Assembly (NCBI RefSeq): GCF_003985125.1
Contig: NZ_ML133592.1
Location: forward strand, 1-56,446
Source: Rhizobium phaseoli
GTDB lineage: Bacteria > Pseudomonadota > Alphaproteobacteria > Rhizobiales > Rhizobiaceae
Direction: 5' to 3'
Length of the DNA stretch: 56,446 nt
The number at the start of each line of letters is the position of its first letter. Within the stretch, counting starts at the first letter, position 1. Shown here one piece after another: positions 9,289-18,369 of the stretch. The translations under genes and the position numbers were made by a program. The notes beneath the pieces were generated by a model, which worked only from the letters and a program-made list of their open reading frames with translations, did not search any database and had not been told where the DNA came from.

Positions 9289-9347
9289 CGTATTCCGCTT
9301 GATCGAGCAAGAGGGAAAAAGTTATGGTGTCGTTCACCGAGGGGTGA

Positions 9348-10073
9348 ATGGACCAGAGACGGAAGGGGAATCGATTGGCATCGACCAAAACGGAACAGCG
9401 AGGATCGTTGCGTGAGAGCACCTATTCGCAATTGAAGGACCTGATCCTCACCGGCCAACTTCGCCCCTCCGAGCGCCTGTCGGAAGTGACGCTCGCCAAG
9501 CGCTTCGGCGTCAGCCGAACACCGCTGCGTGAAGCGCTGATGAAGCTGGAGGAAGAAGGGCTTATCGTCGGGCAGCGGAATTTCGGCTACACGGTGACCG
9601 ATCTCGACGTCACCAAGTTCTGCAATCTGCTGGTCGTTCGCGAAGCGCTCGACGTTTGCGCGGCGCAACTCGCCTGCGAGGTGGCGAGCGAGGAAGACCT
9701 CGACCGGCTCCGGGACGTCATTGCCCAGATGGTTGAACTGAAGGATACGACGAACAAGACGCCGTCTGATGCGGCCCGCAACCTGGATCTTGGACTATAC
9801 ATCCATCGCGTCATCGTGGAATCGACCCGAAACGAGGCCCTCGTGAGGGTGACGGATCAAGTTTATCAGCAGCTTCGCCTGGCCCTTTGGCTCGAAGTAC
9901 TCTGGGTGGATCTGGAGCACACGGACCTCGACGAACACCGGGCGATCGCGGACGCCATCTGTGCACGCGACCGGGAGGCGGCGGCCGCAGCAGCTCGAGC
10001 GCATGTACAAAGCTCGCTCAAAAACATGTCGAAGCTCCAGCGCATCTGGGCGCATCGGCGCGCATCCGACTGA
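9348..10073 (+). CDS. GntR-family (FadR/FCD) transcriptional regulator
   Basis: This regulator has an N-terminal winged helix (SEVTLAKRFGVSRTPLREAL, about residues 45-64) and an all-helical FCD ligand domain with metal-type histidines (LYIHRVIVEST, DLDEHRAIADAI). It most likely represses the flanking ureohydrolase/aminotransferase run and the transporter genes until the imported compound or a product binds. The ATG at 9348 has GAGGGG only 3 bp away; an in-frame TTG at 9375 has a better placed GGAAGGGGA and may be the true start. It is divergent from the ureohydrolase gene and 34 bp before the permease. Confidence 0.87.
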   Translation: MDQRRKGNRLASTKTEQRGSLRESTYSQLKDLILTGQLRPSERLSEVTLAKRFGVSRTPLREALMKLEEEGLIVGQRNFGYTVTDLDVTKFCNLLVVREALDVCAAQLACEVASEEDLDRLRDVIAQMVELKDTTNKTPSDAARNLDLGLYIHRVIVESTRNEALVRVTDQVYQQLRLALWLEVLWVDLEHTDLDEHRAIADAICARDREAAAAAARAHVQSSLKNMSKLQRIWAHRRASD

Positions 10074-10107
10074 CGCGCAACACGATCTTTTACCAAGGGG
10101 TCCCCGC

Positions 10108-10833
10108 ATGGCACCTATCGACAGTTACCTGGCTCTCGTCGGCTTCGAGCAGACGGGGTGGGGTTGGCTACTACTGACTGCGGCCGCGATGACAATCGGT
10201 GTGTCCGTCTGCGGCTTCCTGACCGGAACGTTGATCGGGACGGTCATTACCTTCATGCAGTTGTCCCGCCACCTGACCATCCGGTGGCTTGCGGATTGCT
10301 ATACGACCGTTCTGCGCGGCGTGCCCGACCTTCTGGTCATCTATCTTTTCTATTTCGGGGGCAGCGCATTCCTTGGATCCTTGGGCGGCCTGTTCGGCTA
10401 TCAAGGGTTTATTGGAATGCCGGCATTTCTAACCGGAACCCTGGCGCTTGGCGTGGTTTCGGCGGCCTATCAGGCTGAGGTATTTCGCGGCGCCTACAGG
10501 TCCGTCGCACGCGGCGAACTCGAAGCCGCCAGCGCCGTCGGCATGCGGCCATGGCCCAAATTCAGGCGCATCGTCGCCCCCCTCGTCCTGCGCTACGCTA
10601 TTCCGGGCCTCGGAAACACCTGGCAGCTCGTCTTGAAGGAATCGGCATTGATCTCCGTCACGGGTCTCGTCGAACTCCTGCGCCAATCGCAGATCGCGGC
10701 CGGATCGACGCGGCGGCCGTTCGAGTTCTACCTGACGGCGGTCGTGCTTTATCTCGTCATCACTTGGCTCTCATCAATCCTTTTCAGACGCATGGAAGCG
10801 CGAACGACCCAGGGCACAAGGAGAGCGTTGTGA
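10108..10833 (+). CDS. ABC transporter permease (His/Glu/Gln/Arg/opine family), first subunit
   Basis: This inner-membrane permease of the polar amino acid (HisQ/M) family has about five membrane segments. The EAA loop that contacts the ATPase reads GELEAASAVGMRPWPKFRRI. The ATG at 10108 has AAGGGG upstream and gives 241 residues; a longer in-frame start at 9961 lies inside the GntR gene and is rejected. Its stop overlaps the start of the second permease, so the two are translationally coupled. Together with the next two genes and the binding protein at 7232-8074 it makes a complete importer split over both strands. Confidence 0.87.
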   Translation: MAPIDSYLALVGFEQTGWGWLLLTAAAMTIGVSVCGFLTGTLIGTVITFMQLSRHLTIRWLADCYTTVLRGVPDLLVIYLFYFGGSAFLGSLGGLFGYQGFIGMPAFLTGTLALGVVSAAYQAEVFRGAYRSVARGELEAASAVGMRPWPKFRRIVAPLVLRYAIPGLGNTWQLVLKESALISVTGLVELLRQSQIAAGSTRRPFEFYLTAVVLYLVITWLSSILFRRMEARTTQGTRRAL

Positions 10834-11531
10834 TGGATCTGGGTTTTATGTGGGATACGTTTCTCACGCTTCTGACCGGCTTGCCGCTGACCCTTGAACT
10901 TGCCGTCACGTCGGTCGTGGCGGGCAGCGCGCTGGCGCTGGCGATCTCGCTCCTGGCCGTGACCGGCGGTGAAATAGGCCGAACCATAACACGTGCCTAC
11001 GTCTTCGTCTTCAGAGGGTCGCCGCTCCTCGTTCAAATGTTCCTGATCTATTATGGCCTCGGCCAATTCAGACACGGCCTGCAGGACCTCGGCGTCTGGG
11101 GGTTCTTTCGCGAACCCTACTGGTGTGCGGTGCTCGCCCTCACACTGAATACTGCCGCCTACTGCAGCGAAATTTTCCGTGGAGGACTGCTGGCCGTCTC
11201 CGCCCAGGAGATCGAGGCGGCTCGCGCCTGCGGCATGTCGGGCGTTCTGCTGTTCAGGCGGATCATCTTGCCGATCGCCATCAGGCATGCGCTGCCCGCT
11301 TACGGCAATGAGATCATCCTGATGATCAAAGCAACAGCGCTCGCGTCTGTCATCACGATCATGGAAGTCACCGGTCTGGCTGGAAAACTGATCGCCGACA
11401 GCTTCCGCGCTTTCGAGATCTTCATCGTCGCCGGCGCGATCTACCTCGCGATCATTTTCATCGTCACACGGATGCTCATGGCGGTCGATTTCTGGCTTTC
11501 GCCTCATATGCGTATGCGGCTGCAATCTTAG
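10833..11531 (+). CDS. ABC transporter permease (His/Glu/Gln/Arg/opine family), second subunit
   Basis: This is the second permease subunit (232 residues), paralogous to the gene before it. The EAA loop reads QEIEAARACGMSGVLLFRRI, and several hydrophobic segments are visible. The ATG at 10833 shares its A with the TGA of the first permease; a GTG at 10830 is also possible. Longer in-frame readings from 10551 sit wholly within the first permease gene and are not used. The two probably form a heterodimer, as HisQ and HisM do. Confidence 0.87.
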   Translation: MDLGFMWDTFLTLLTGLPLTLELAVTSVVAGSALALAISLLAVTGGEIGRTITRAYVFVFRGSPLLVQMFLIYYGLGQFRHGLQDLGVWGFFREPYWCAVLALTLNTAAYCSEIFRGGLLAVSAQEIEAARACGMSGVLLFRRIILPIAIRHALPAYGNEIILMIKATALASVITIMEVTGLAGKLIADSFRAFEIFIVAGAIYLAIIFIVTRMLMAVDFWLSPHMRMRLQS

Positions 11532-11543
11532 ACGGGAGTGTGC

Positions 11544-12347
11544 ATGTCTTACAGGGGAACAGTTTTGGTCAGCGACAACAAGGACAAAAGCGCTGCCGTT
11601 TCGGTCAAGGATCTCCGCAAATGCTTCGGCCCGCTGGAAGTGCTGAAGGGAATTTCGCTTGAAGCGCATGAGGGGGACGTGATTTCCATCCTCGGCTCAT
11701 CCGGCTCCGGCAAATCGACGATGCTGAGATGCCTCAATATGCTCGAAATCCCCGACAGCGGGGAAATTCGCATCGGAGGCGAGATGTACGCTCTGAAGAA
11801 ATCGGGGCATAGAACGGTGCCGGCTGACCGCAGGCAAGTCGACCGGATGCGCGAACACATCGGCATGGTGTTTCAGAATTTCAATCTTTGGTCGCATATG
11901 ACCATCCTTGAAAACGTGATCGAGGCACCGGTGCACGTGCAGAAGCGCAACCGCGCGGAATGTATCGCGGAGGCCGAAGCTCTGCTCGAACGGGTCGGCA
12001 TCGCCGAAAAACGAAATTTCTATCCCGCGCATTTGTCTGGCGGGCAGCAGCAACGCGCTGCGATCGCCCGCGCTCTCGCGCAGCGGCCGAGGGTCATGCT
12101 GTTTGACGAACCGACCTCGGCGCTTGATCCCGAACTCGTCGGCGAGGTGCTGAAAGTGATGCGCTCGCTCGCTGAGGAAGGTCGAACCATGCTGGTTGTC
12201 ACCCATGAAATGGCCTTCGCGCGAGACGTGTCGAGCAAAGTGGTTTTTCTTCACCGGGGCGTCGTCGAAGAGACAGGGGAGCCCATCGAGCTTTTCACGC
12301 ATCCGAAATCGGAACGGTTCCGCCAGTTTCTGGCAGGGACGAGGTGA
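11544..12347 (+). CDS. ABC transporter ATPase (polar amino acid family)
   Basis: This is the ATPase of the importer, 267 residues. Walker A is GSSGSGKST, the signature is LSGGQQQRAAIARAL, Walker B is VMLFDEPTSALDPEL, and the switch histidine is in VVTHEMAFA. These match the HisP/GlnQ group. The ATG at 11544 follows GGGAG by 5 bp; a GTG at 11538 overlaps that ribosome site and is less likely. It closes the plus-strand half of the cluster; 168 bp without a clear gene follow before the cyclase gene. Confidence 0.88.
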   Translation: MSYRGTVLVSDNKDKSAAVSVKDLRKCFGPLEVLKGISLEAHEGDVISILGSSGSGKSTMLRCLNMLEIPDSGEIRIGGEMYALKKSGHRTVPADRRQVDRMREHIGMVFQNFNLWSHMTILENVIEAPVHVQKRNRAECIAEAEALLERVGIAEKRNFYPAHLSGGQQQRAAIARALAQRPRVMLFDEPTSALDPELVGEVLKVMRSLAEEGRTMLVVTHEMAFARDVSSKVVFLHRGVVEETGEPIELFTHPKSERFRQFLAGTR

Positions 12348-12515
12348 CGTCGTTTGACCTCCGACGCGGATCTCAAGAAACTCAGGCGTTCAACGGCGAT
12401 CGTTGTTCTGCCGCCTGTTTGGCGCTTGCGGGCACGGGGCAACAGGTTCATGCTGCTCTTCTGTTGAGGCCCGTTGGTTGCGGCTGATATAGCCGTCGGA
12501 TACCGGGTTCGTGAG

Positions 12516-15500
12516 ATGCCAGCGATGGACTGCGCCGGCTGCGGTTTCGATATTCAGAGCGGTTTTGCTTTCTGTCCGCGATGCGGCGCAAGGCAGCCTC
12601 TCTCTTGCGCCGCCTGCGGTTATGCGTGCCAGCCCGATTTTGCCTTCTGCCCCAAATGCGGCGCATCGATTTCCGGCAAAGCCTCGCCTGCGCCGAAGCC
12701 GATTATTGAGGTGGTGCCGACGAAATCCGACAGCGATGCCGACCGGCGGCCGGTGACGGTGCTCTTTGCCGATCTCTGCGGCTTCACCACACTGAGCGAG
12801 CAGATCGATCCCGAAACCATGCGGGTGCTGCAGAACGAATTGTTCGAAGAGATGACCCGGGCGGTGGAAACCTATGGCGGCTTCGTCGACAAGTTCGTCG
12901 GCGACGCCCTTCTGGCGCTGTTCGGCGCGCCGGTTGCCCATGAGGACGATCCGGTGCGCGCGCTTGGCGCCGCACTTGATATGATCGACCGGGCCGCCGC
13001 GGTCGGCACACGCTGGCAGTCGCGTGCCGGCGTGCCGCTGCGCCTGCACATCGGCATCAACAGCGGCCCCGTCGTTACCGGCGGCTTCGGCGCGGTTGGC
13101 GCCAAATCCTATTCGGTGACCGGCGATACGGTGAACACTGCCCAACGGCTGCAATCCATGGCCGGCGAAAACGATATTCTCGTCGGTCCGCTGACTTACC
13201 GCCTTACCCGCCATGCCTTTGCCTTCGACAGCCTCGGCGCGCAGACCTTGCGGGGCAAAAGCGGGAACGTTCACGTCCATCGGCTGATCGGGCTGCTGGA
13301 CGCGCCGCATACAGCGCGCGGACTCGAAAGTTTCGGCCTTCAGGCGCCGATGATCGGACGGGATGCGGAATTGTCGCGGCTGCTCGCCTGCCTTGATCTC
13401 GCCTGCGACGGCGCCGCGCAGCTCGTCCGGTTGATCGGCGAAGCGGGCATCGGGAAATCGCGTCTGGCCACCGAATTCGTCGGGCTCGCCGCCAATGCGA
13501 CCCGTTTCCCTGGCCTTGCCATCCGCAAAGCCACCTGCTCTCCCCTTGGCGAACAATCCTACGGCACCCTCGCCGCGGTCGTGCGCAGCGCCTACGGGAT
13601 CGGCGAGCGCGACGATCGCGACAGGACCCGACAGCTGTTGACGACAGGGTTTCGCGCGCTCGATCTGACGCAGGACGATGTCGATGGGCTCCTGCCGCTT
13701 TTTCTGCATGTGCTCGGCCTCGGCGATCCCGATGGCGCGTTGCGGCACATCGAGCCGGAGCAATTGCGGCGACAGATCTTTTACGCGATCCGCACCGTCT
13801 TCGAGCGGCGGCTGGCGCAGGGCCCTCTCCTGCTGGTCATCGAGGATCTGCATTGGGCGGATGCGGCTTCGCTGGAAGTGCTTCGCTTCATGATGGACCG
13901 GCTGGAGCGCAGCCGGCTGATGCTGCTTGTGATCTACCGGCCGACGCCGCAGACCGACCCGCTGAACTCCAATCGCGTCAACGTCACCGTGCAGCGTCTT
14001 GGCCCGCTCTTTGCCGCCGATGGGCAGAGGCTGCTTGCCGCCTTTTTTGGCGACGCGCATGGCAAGCTGCCGGTCGCAATGCGCAAACGCATCCTCGACC
14101 GCGCCGGTGGCAATCCGCTGTTCATCGAAGAAATCCTGCGTGGACTGATCGACATGGGCACGTTGCATCATGACGGTCAGCGCTGGCATGTTGCGGCGGA
14201 CGACACGGATGTCGCCATCCCGGTGAACCTGCAAGCCTTGTTGCTTGCCCGCATCGATCGTCTGCCGCAGGAGATGAGGCGGTTGGCGCAGGAGGCGGCG
14301 GTGGTCGGCCCGAGATTTGATACCGCCCTGCTCCGCGCCGTCGCCACCGATCCGGCCGCCATCGATGCCGCATTGGACTATCTCTGCGATGCCAATATCA
14401 TCGAGGAATTGCGCGGCCCCGATGCCGGCGGGTCGCCGGGCTATCGCTTCAGCCAGACGCTGATGCACGACGTCATCTACCAGAATCTGCTGCTGCAACG
14501 GCGCATGGAACTCCATGGCAGGATCGGCCGGGTCCTGGAGCGCCAGTATGGCCTGGCGCCCGAGCGTGCCGAGCATCTGGCGCAACTCGGCCATCACTTC
14601 AGCCTGACGACCGACAAAGCCAGGGGCGCCGCCTACCTGATGGCGGCGGGCGATCAGGCGCGCAAGACCTATGCCAATGACGATGCAATGCGCCTCTATC
14701 GTCAAGCGCTCGCGGCCTTCGCAGACGAGCCGGAGGTGACGCCCGAGCAATTGGCGCTACTGGAGCGCCTTGCCGATCTCTGCGGCCCTGCCGGCCGCCG
14801 CGACGATGCCTTGACCCACTATCAGCAAGCGCTTGCGATCCACCGCGCCAACGACGACCGGATCGCCGCAGCAAGGATATTGCGAAAGATCGGCCGCTTG
14901 CATCTCGATGCGGGGCGCCGCGACCAGGCGGAGACGCATTGTGCCGCGGCGGAAGCAATGATCGCGACGATCGATGCACCGGTCGAACATGCCCATCTCT
15001 TGCAGGAGCGCGGCCATCTGGCCTTCCGCATGGGTGATCAGGGCGCCGCCGCGGAGTGGGCGACACAGGCGCTGCAATGCCTGCAAACGCTGCCGATCGA
15101 CGGAACGACCGAGGCCGGCCGCGAGGCAGCCCGGGCGATGGCGGAGGCGTTGAACACCAAGGGTGCAGCGCTCGCGCGGCTCGGACGCCGGCGCGATGCC
15201 GTGCAGGAAGTCGAGCGCAGCCTCTCGGTGGCTGAAAAAGCCGATCTGCAGAGTGCCGCCTGCCGCGCCTATTCGAATCTCGGCGTTCTCTACACAATCG
15301 TCGACCCGGCCAACGCCATCACGGTCTGCCGCCGTGGACTGGAGGTCGCAACCCGTATCGGCGACCTCGGCTTCCAGGCGCGTCTTCTCGCCAACCTCGC
15401 AGTGTCCTGCTGCACCTTCACCGATCGCTGTGCGGCCGAAGGCGTGCCGGCGGCGGAAAAGGCAGTCGAGATCGACCGGGCGCTCGATCAGCGCGATCAT

Positions 15501-15770
15501 CTGTCCGTGCCGCTGATCGTGCTCGGCCAGATTCATCAATGCCATGGGCAACCGAAGCTAGCTCGTAAGTATTACGAAGAAGCTCTTGAGGTTGCTCAGG
15601 AAATTGACGAGCCGCAACTGCTCTTTCCGTGTTATGATGGCCTGGCGACGCTGAGCCTCGAACATGACGAAATGGACGAAGCGGAACGGTATTTCACGCT
15701 GGCACAGGATGTGTGCGTCCGCCACAACCTCGACCCAGGCACCCTCGTCGTCTTGCCGTTTCTCGACTGA
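12516..15770 (+). CDS. Zinc-ribbon, class III nucleotide cyclase, AAA ATPase and TPR fusion protein
   Basis: This 1084-residue cytoplasmic signalling protein has four parts. Two zinc ribbons (CAGC/CPRC and CAAC/CPKC) fill about residues 6-48. A class III adenylate/guanylate cyclase domain follows with metal-binding aspartates D86 (LFADLCGF) and D130 (KFVGDALLALFG). A P-loop ATPase region has Walker A GEAGIGKSR near 308 and Walker B LLLVIEDLHWADAAS. The C-terminal third is TPR repeats. It probably makes cAMP under control of ATP binding and partner proteins. The metal aspartates suggest an active cyclase; ATP or GTP as substrate is not settled. An in-frame ATG at 12525 is an alternative start. 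Confidence 0.87.
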   Translation: MPAMDCAGCGFDIQSGFAFCPRCGARQPLSCAACGYACQPDFAFCPKCGASISGKASPAPKPIIEVVPTKSDSDADRRPVTVLFADLCGFTTLSEQIDPETMRVLQNELFEEMTRAVETYGGFVDKFVGDALLALFGAPVAHEDDPVRALGAALDMIDRAAAVGTRWQSRAGVPLRLHIGINSGPVVTGGFGAVGAKSYSVTGDTVNTAQRLQSMAGENDILVGPLTYRLTRHAFAFDSLGAQTLRGKSGNVHVHRLIGLLDAPHTARGLESFGLQAPMIGRDAELSRLLACLDLACDGAAQLVRLIGEAGIGKSRLATEFVGLAANATRFPGLAIRKATCSPLGEQSYGTLAAVVRSAYGIGERDDRDRTRQLLTTGFRALDLTQDDVDGLLPLFLHVLGLGDPDGALRHIEPEQLRRQIFYAIRTVFERRLAQGPLLLVIEDLHWADAASLEVLRFMMDRLERSRLMLLVIYRPTPQTDPLNSNRVNVTVQRLGPLFAADGQRLLAAFFGDAHGKLPVAMRKRILDRAGGNPLFIEEILRGLIDMGTLHHDGQRWHVAADDTDVAIPVNLQALLLARIDRLPQEMRRLAQEAAVVGPRFDTALLRAVATDPAAIDAALDYLCDANIIEELRGPDAGGSPGYRFSQTLMHDVIYQNLLLQRRMELHGRIGRVLERQYGLAPERAEHLAQLGHHFSLTTDKARGAAYLMAAGDQARKTYANDDAMRLYRQALAAFADEPEVTPEQLALLERLADLCGPAGRRDDALTHYQQALAIHRANDDRIAAARILRKIGRLHLDAGRRDQAETHCAAAEAMIATIDAPVEHAHLLQERGHLAFRMGDQGAAAEWATQALQCLQTLPIDGTTEAGREAARAMAEALNTKGAALARLGRRRDAVQEVERSLSVAEKADLQSAACRAYSNLGVLYTIVDPANAITVCRRGLEVATRIGDLGFQARLLANLAVSCCTFTDRCAAEGVPAAEKAVEIDRALDQRDHLSVPLIVLGQIHQCHGQPKLARKYYEEALEVAQEIDEPQLLFPCYDGLATLSLEHDEMDEAERYFTLAQDVCVRHNLDPGTLVVLPFLD

Positions 15771-15844
15771 ACAATTCGCGTCGCAATGATCGCGCAATAT
15801 CGAATAGATCAAGCGATTCAAACGCATAAAGGGAGGAACGAACA

Positions 15845-16525
15845 ATGCAGGAGAACCACGCCGATAGACCGTTACAGCCTGGAGATCGCGCGCCCAACGT
15901 GGTGCTGGATGCGATCACCCGCCAAGGCAAGATCGCCATCGACGACTTTCGCGGCCAGAAGCCGCTGCTCGTCGGCCTGTTCCGCGGACTGCATTGCCCC
16001 TTCTGCCGCAGGCAGATCGCCGCGATGGCCGAACTGACCGAAGCATTGCAGGAGAAGGGCATCGACAGCCTGACCGTCGTCAATACCCCGATCGAGCGAG
16101 CGCGCCTTTATTTCCGCTACCACCCGCTTCCCAACCTGCTGGCGGCCTCCGACCCCGAACGGGTATCACATCGCGCCTTCGGCCTGCCGAGCCTTCAATT
16201 CACCGAGACCGAAAACGAATGGCCGCACACGGTCAGCATGGACAAGGTGATGTCGATGCGCGTCGACATGCCGGGTGAACTTCCCGAACCGATGAACCCT
16301 ATCGCAGCGATGGATTTTCTCGACAAGGCTGACGGTTACGAAGTCACCGCGGATGACAAGAGGATGATCGCCACCGGTGAAGGCCAGCTTGTCGGGGAAT
16401 TCCTGCTCGATCGTGACGGTGTCGTGCGCTGGTGCTTCACGGAAGTCGAAGAGGCCGGCCGCCATCTGTTCGGCGTTCCCGCGCCTCGGGAAGTTATGTC
16501 GGCAGCGGCGAATATGGCGGTCTGA
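15845..16525 (+). CDS. AhpC/TSA-family peroxiredoxin-like protein
   Basis: This is a thioredoxin-fold protein of the AhpC/TSA group, 226 residues. The redox motif is GLHCPFCRRQIAAM, a CPFC pair in place of the usual single peroxidatic cysteine in a PxxxTxxC context. It may act as a thiol peroxidase or a disulfide reductase. There is no signal peptide, so it is cytoplasmic. The ATG at 15845 has a GGGAGG ribosome site. It follows the cyclase gene by 74 bp and may be cotranscribed with it. The 190 bp after its stop hold nothing I recognise. Confidence 0.75.
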   Translation: MQENHADRPLQPGDRAPNVVLDAITRQGKIAIDDFRGQKPLLVGLFRGLHCPFCRRQIAAMAELTEALQEKGIDSLTVVNTPIERARLYFRYHPLPNLLAASDPERVSHRAFGLPSLQFTETENEWPHTVSMDKVMSMRVDMPGELPEPMNPIAAMDFLDKADGYEVTADDKRMIATGEGQLVGEFLLDRDGVVRWCFTEVEEAGRHLFGVPAPREVMSAAANMAV

Positions 16526-16716
16526 AGCGGCGGCCATAATCAGCTGATCCGGAACGCGAAGCCAGCCGGGCACATCCACTCCTACAGGCTGGTGATGACC
16601 GCTTCGCCGACCGCGATGGTTGGCGGCGGCCATGCTATCCACCAGACCGCGCCGAGAATTCGGGGGCGGCGGTGCCGCTGTCGAAAATGGAGCGATTGTC
16701 GAGCAGGCGGGGCGGA

Positions 16717-18225
16717 TTATTCCGGAAGACCGGCCTTGCGGTAGCCCTCCACGAAATGTTCAAGCGTGCGAGCGTCGCGGAATGGTTCGGTCGCCGCCCA
16801 GTGGCGGATGGAAAAGCCAGGGTTGGCGACAAGGAAGAGTTCGGTCTCCGCCTGGGCCTCGTCGAGCCGACCGAGCTGGGCAAGGCTTGCGGCCAGGAAA
16901 CGGCGCGAGCTTGTGCGATAGGTCTCGTCGCGACGCAACGTCTCGACGGCGGCCGCATATTGCCCCGCCGCATATTGCGCCTGGCCGAGCGTTGAATAAT
17001 ACCAGCTTGCCGGAAAGGGATTCAGCCGGAATGCCTTGCGAATGTGCTCAAGCCCCACCTCGATCCGTCCGGCGAGCACCGTAATGTCGGATAGAGCCGC
17101 GAAAGTGTCGGCCTCGTTCGGGTCGAGTTCGATCGCCGTGGTGAACTCCGCCTCCGCCGCGGCGAAATCGCGCTCGTAAGCAAGCAGGTAGGCCAGGACC
17201 CAGCGACAGCCGGCATCGTTGGGATCGATCGCAACGGCCTTGCGCGCCAGCTGCAAGGCGATGCTGCGGCTCGGACCTGTCGGCCCGCCGCTATGGACCC
17301 ATCCCATCCAGTGGTTCATGGCCAGCCAGCGATAGGCCTCGGCGTAATCGGGGTCGAGGGCAACTGCGCGGGTCAGCATCAGATGCGCTTCCTGAGCCGC
17401 CTGCGGGGAATCGTCCATCAGTTTGCGCGCCCGCACGCAGAGATCGTAGGCTTCGAGATTCTTAGGCCGATGGCGCGGCGGCGGGGTGCGCAGCCGGCCG
17501 AGCAGCGCCTCGACGATCCTCGCCGTCACCTCGTCCTGAACGACGAAAATATCGTCCAGGCTGCGATCGAAGCGTTCCGCCCACAGATGATCACCGCTGA
17601 CGGCGTCGACCAGCTTGGCATTGACGCGCACGCGTCCCGCGGCGCGTCTCGCGCTGCCTTCCAACAGGTAGCGCACGCCGAGTTCGTCGGCGACCTCGCG
17701 CATATCGATCGCCCTGCCCTTATAGGCGAAGACCGAATTGCGGGCGATGACGAACAGGCCGGGCATCCTGGAGAGGTCGGTGATCAGGTCTTCGGTCAAC
17801 CCGTCCGCGAAAGAATCCTGTTCGGGATCGCTGCCGATATTCAGGAAGGGCAGCACGGCGATCGACGGCTTGTCCGGCAGCGGCAAGGCCTTTCGCTTGA
17901 CGCCGCCGAGCCGATGCATCGCCCCAGTGAAGCGGTAGCCGATGCGTGGAACCGTAGCAATCCATTCACCGCCGCCGGCGGCCGGGCCGAGCAGCTTGCG
18001 CAGTTGGGCGATCTGAACGGTGAGATTGCCTTCCTCGACCGCCAAGCCCGGCCAGGCAGCGTCCATCAGTTCAGACTTGGCAAGGATTTCGCCCGGCCGC
18101 CCGACAAGCGCTGCAAGCAGCTTCAGCCCGCGCTGACCAAGGGCAACGGGAGCGTCGTTCCGCAGGAGCGTTCCCGCCTCCGGATCAAGCACGAACGGAC
18201 CAAAGGCAAAGCGCGCTTCCTGCAT
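16717..18225 (-). CDS. CadC-type winged-helix regulator with TolB-like and TPR regions
   Basis: Residues 1-105 form an OmpR/CadC-type DNA-binding winged helix (SELMDAAWPGLAVEEGNLTV and IATVPRIGYRF). Next comes the region common to these proteins (SIAVLPFLNIGSDPEQDSFA, LLEGSARRAAGRVRVNAKLV), and TPR repeats fill the C-terminal half. There is no receiver domain and no obvious membrane segment, so it is a one-component regulator that probably senses a protein or small ligand. It is divergent from the MFS transporter gene over a 144-bp gap, which makes that transporter a likely target. Related proteins are sometimes annotated as adenylate-cyclase-like, but no cyclase domain is visible here. Confidence 0.83.
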   Translation of the reverse strand: MQEARFAFGPFVLDPEAGTLLRNDAPVALGQRGLKLLAALVGRPGEILAKSELMDAAWPGLAVEEGNLTVQIAQLRKLLGPAAGGGEWIATVPRIGYRFTGAMHRLGGVKRKALPLPDKPSIAVLPFLNIGSDPEQDSFADGLTEDLITDLSRMPGLFVIARNSVFAYKGRAIDMREVADELGVRYLLEGSARRAAGRVRVNAKLVDAVSGDHLWAERFDRSLDDIFVVQDEVTARIVEALLGRLRTPPPRHRPKNLEAYDLCVRARKLMDDSPQAAQEAHLMLTRAVALDPDYAEAYRWLAMNHWMGWVHSGGPTGPSRSIALQLARKAVAIDPNDAGCRWVLAYLLAYERDFAAAEAEFTTAIELDPNEADTFAALSDITVLAGRIEVGLEHIRKAFRLNPFPASWYYSTLGQAQYAAGQYAAAVETLRRDETYRTSSRRFLAASLAQLGRLDEAQAETELFLVANPGFSIRHWAATEPFRDARTLEHFVEGYRKAGLPE

Positions 18226-18369
18226 AGAGCGGATCTATAGTCCGTTTGGAAGTTTTTGAGAACTTTTTGGCGCGGCTTAATTACGCCGCTTCCCCTATCC
18301 CGCAGAATTCCAGCCTCTTTCGGGTCAAGCGTTCGCCCTGCGACAACAGCGACCGACGAGGACATCTGC

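Noticed and set aside
12390..14750. A 786-codon minus-strand frame opposite the cyclase gene
   Set aside because: It is the antisense of a gene with clear domains; composition is typical of a reverse-frame shadow.
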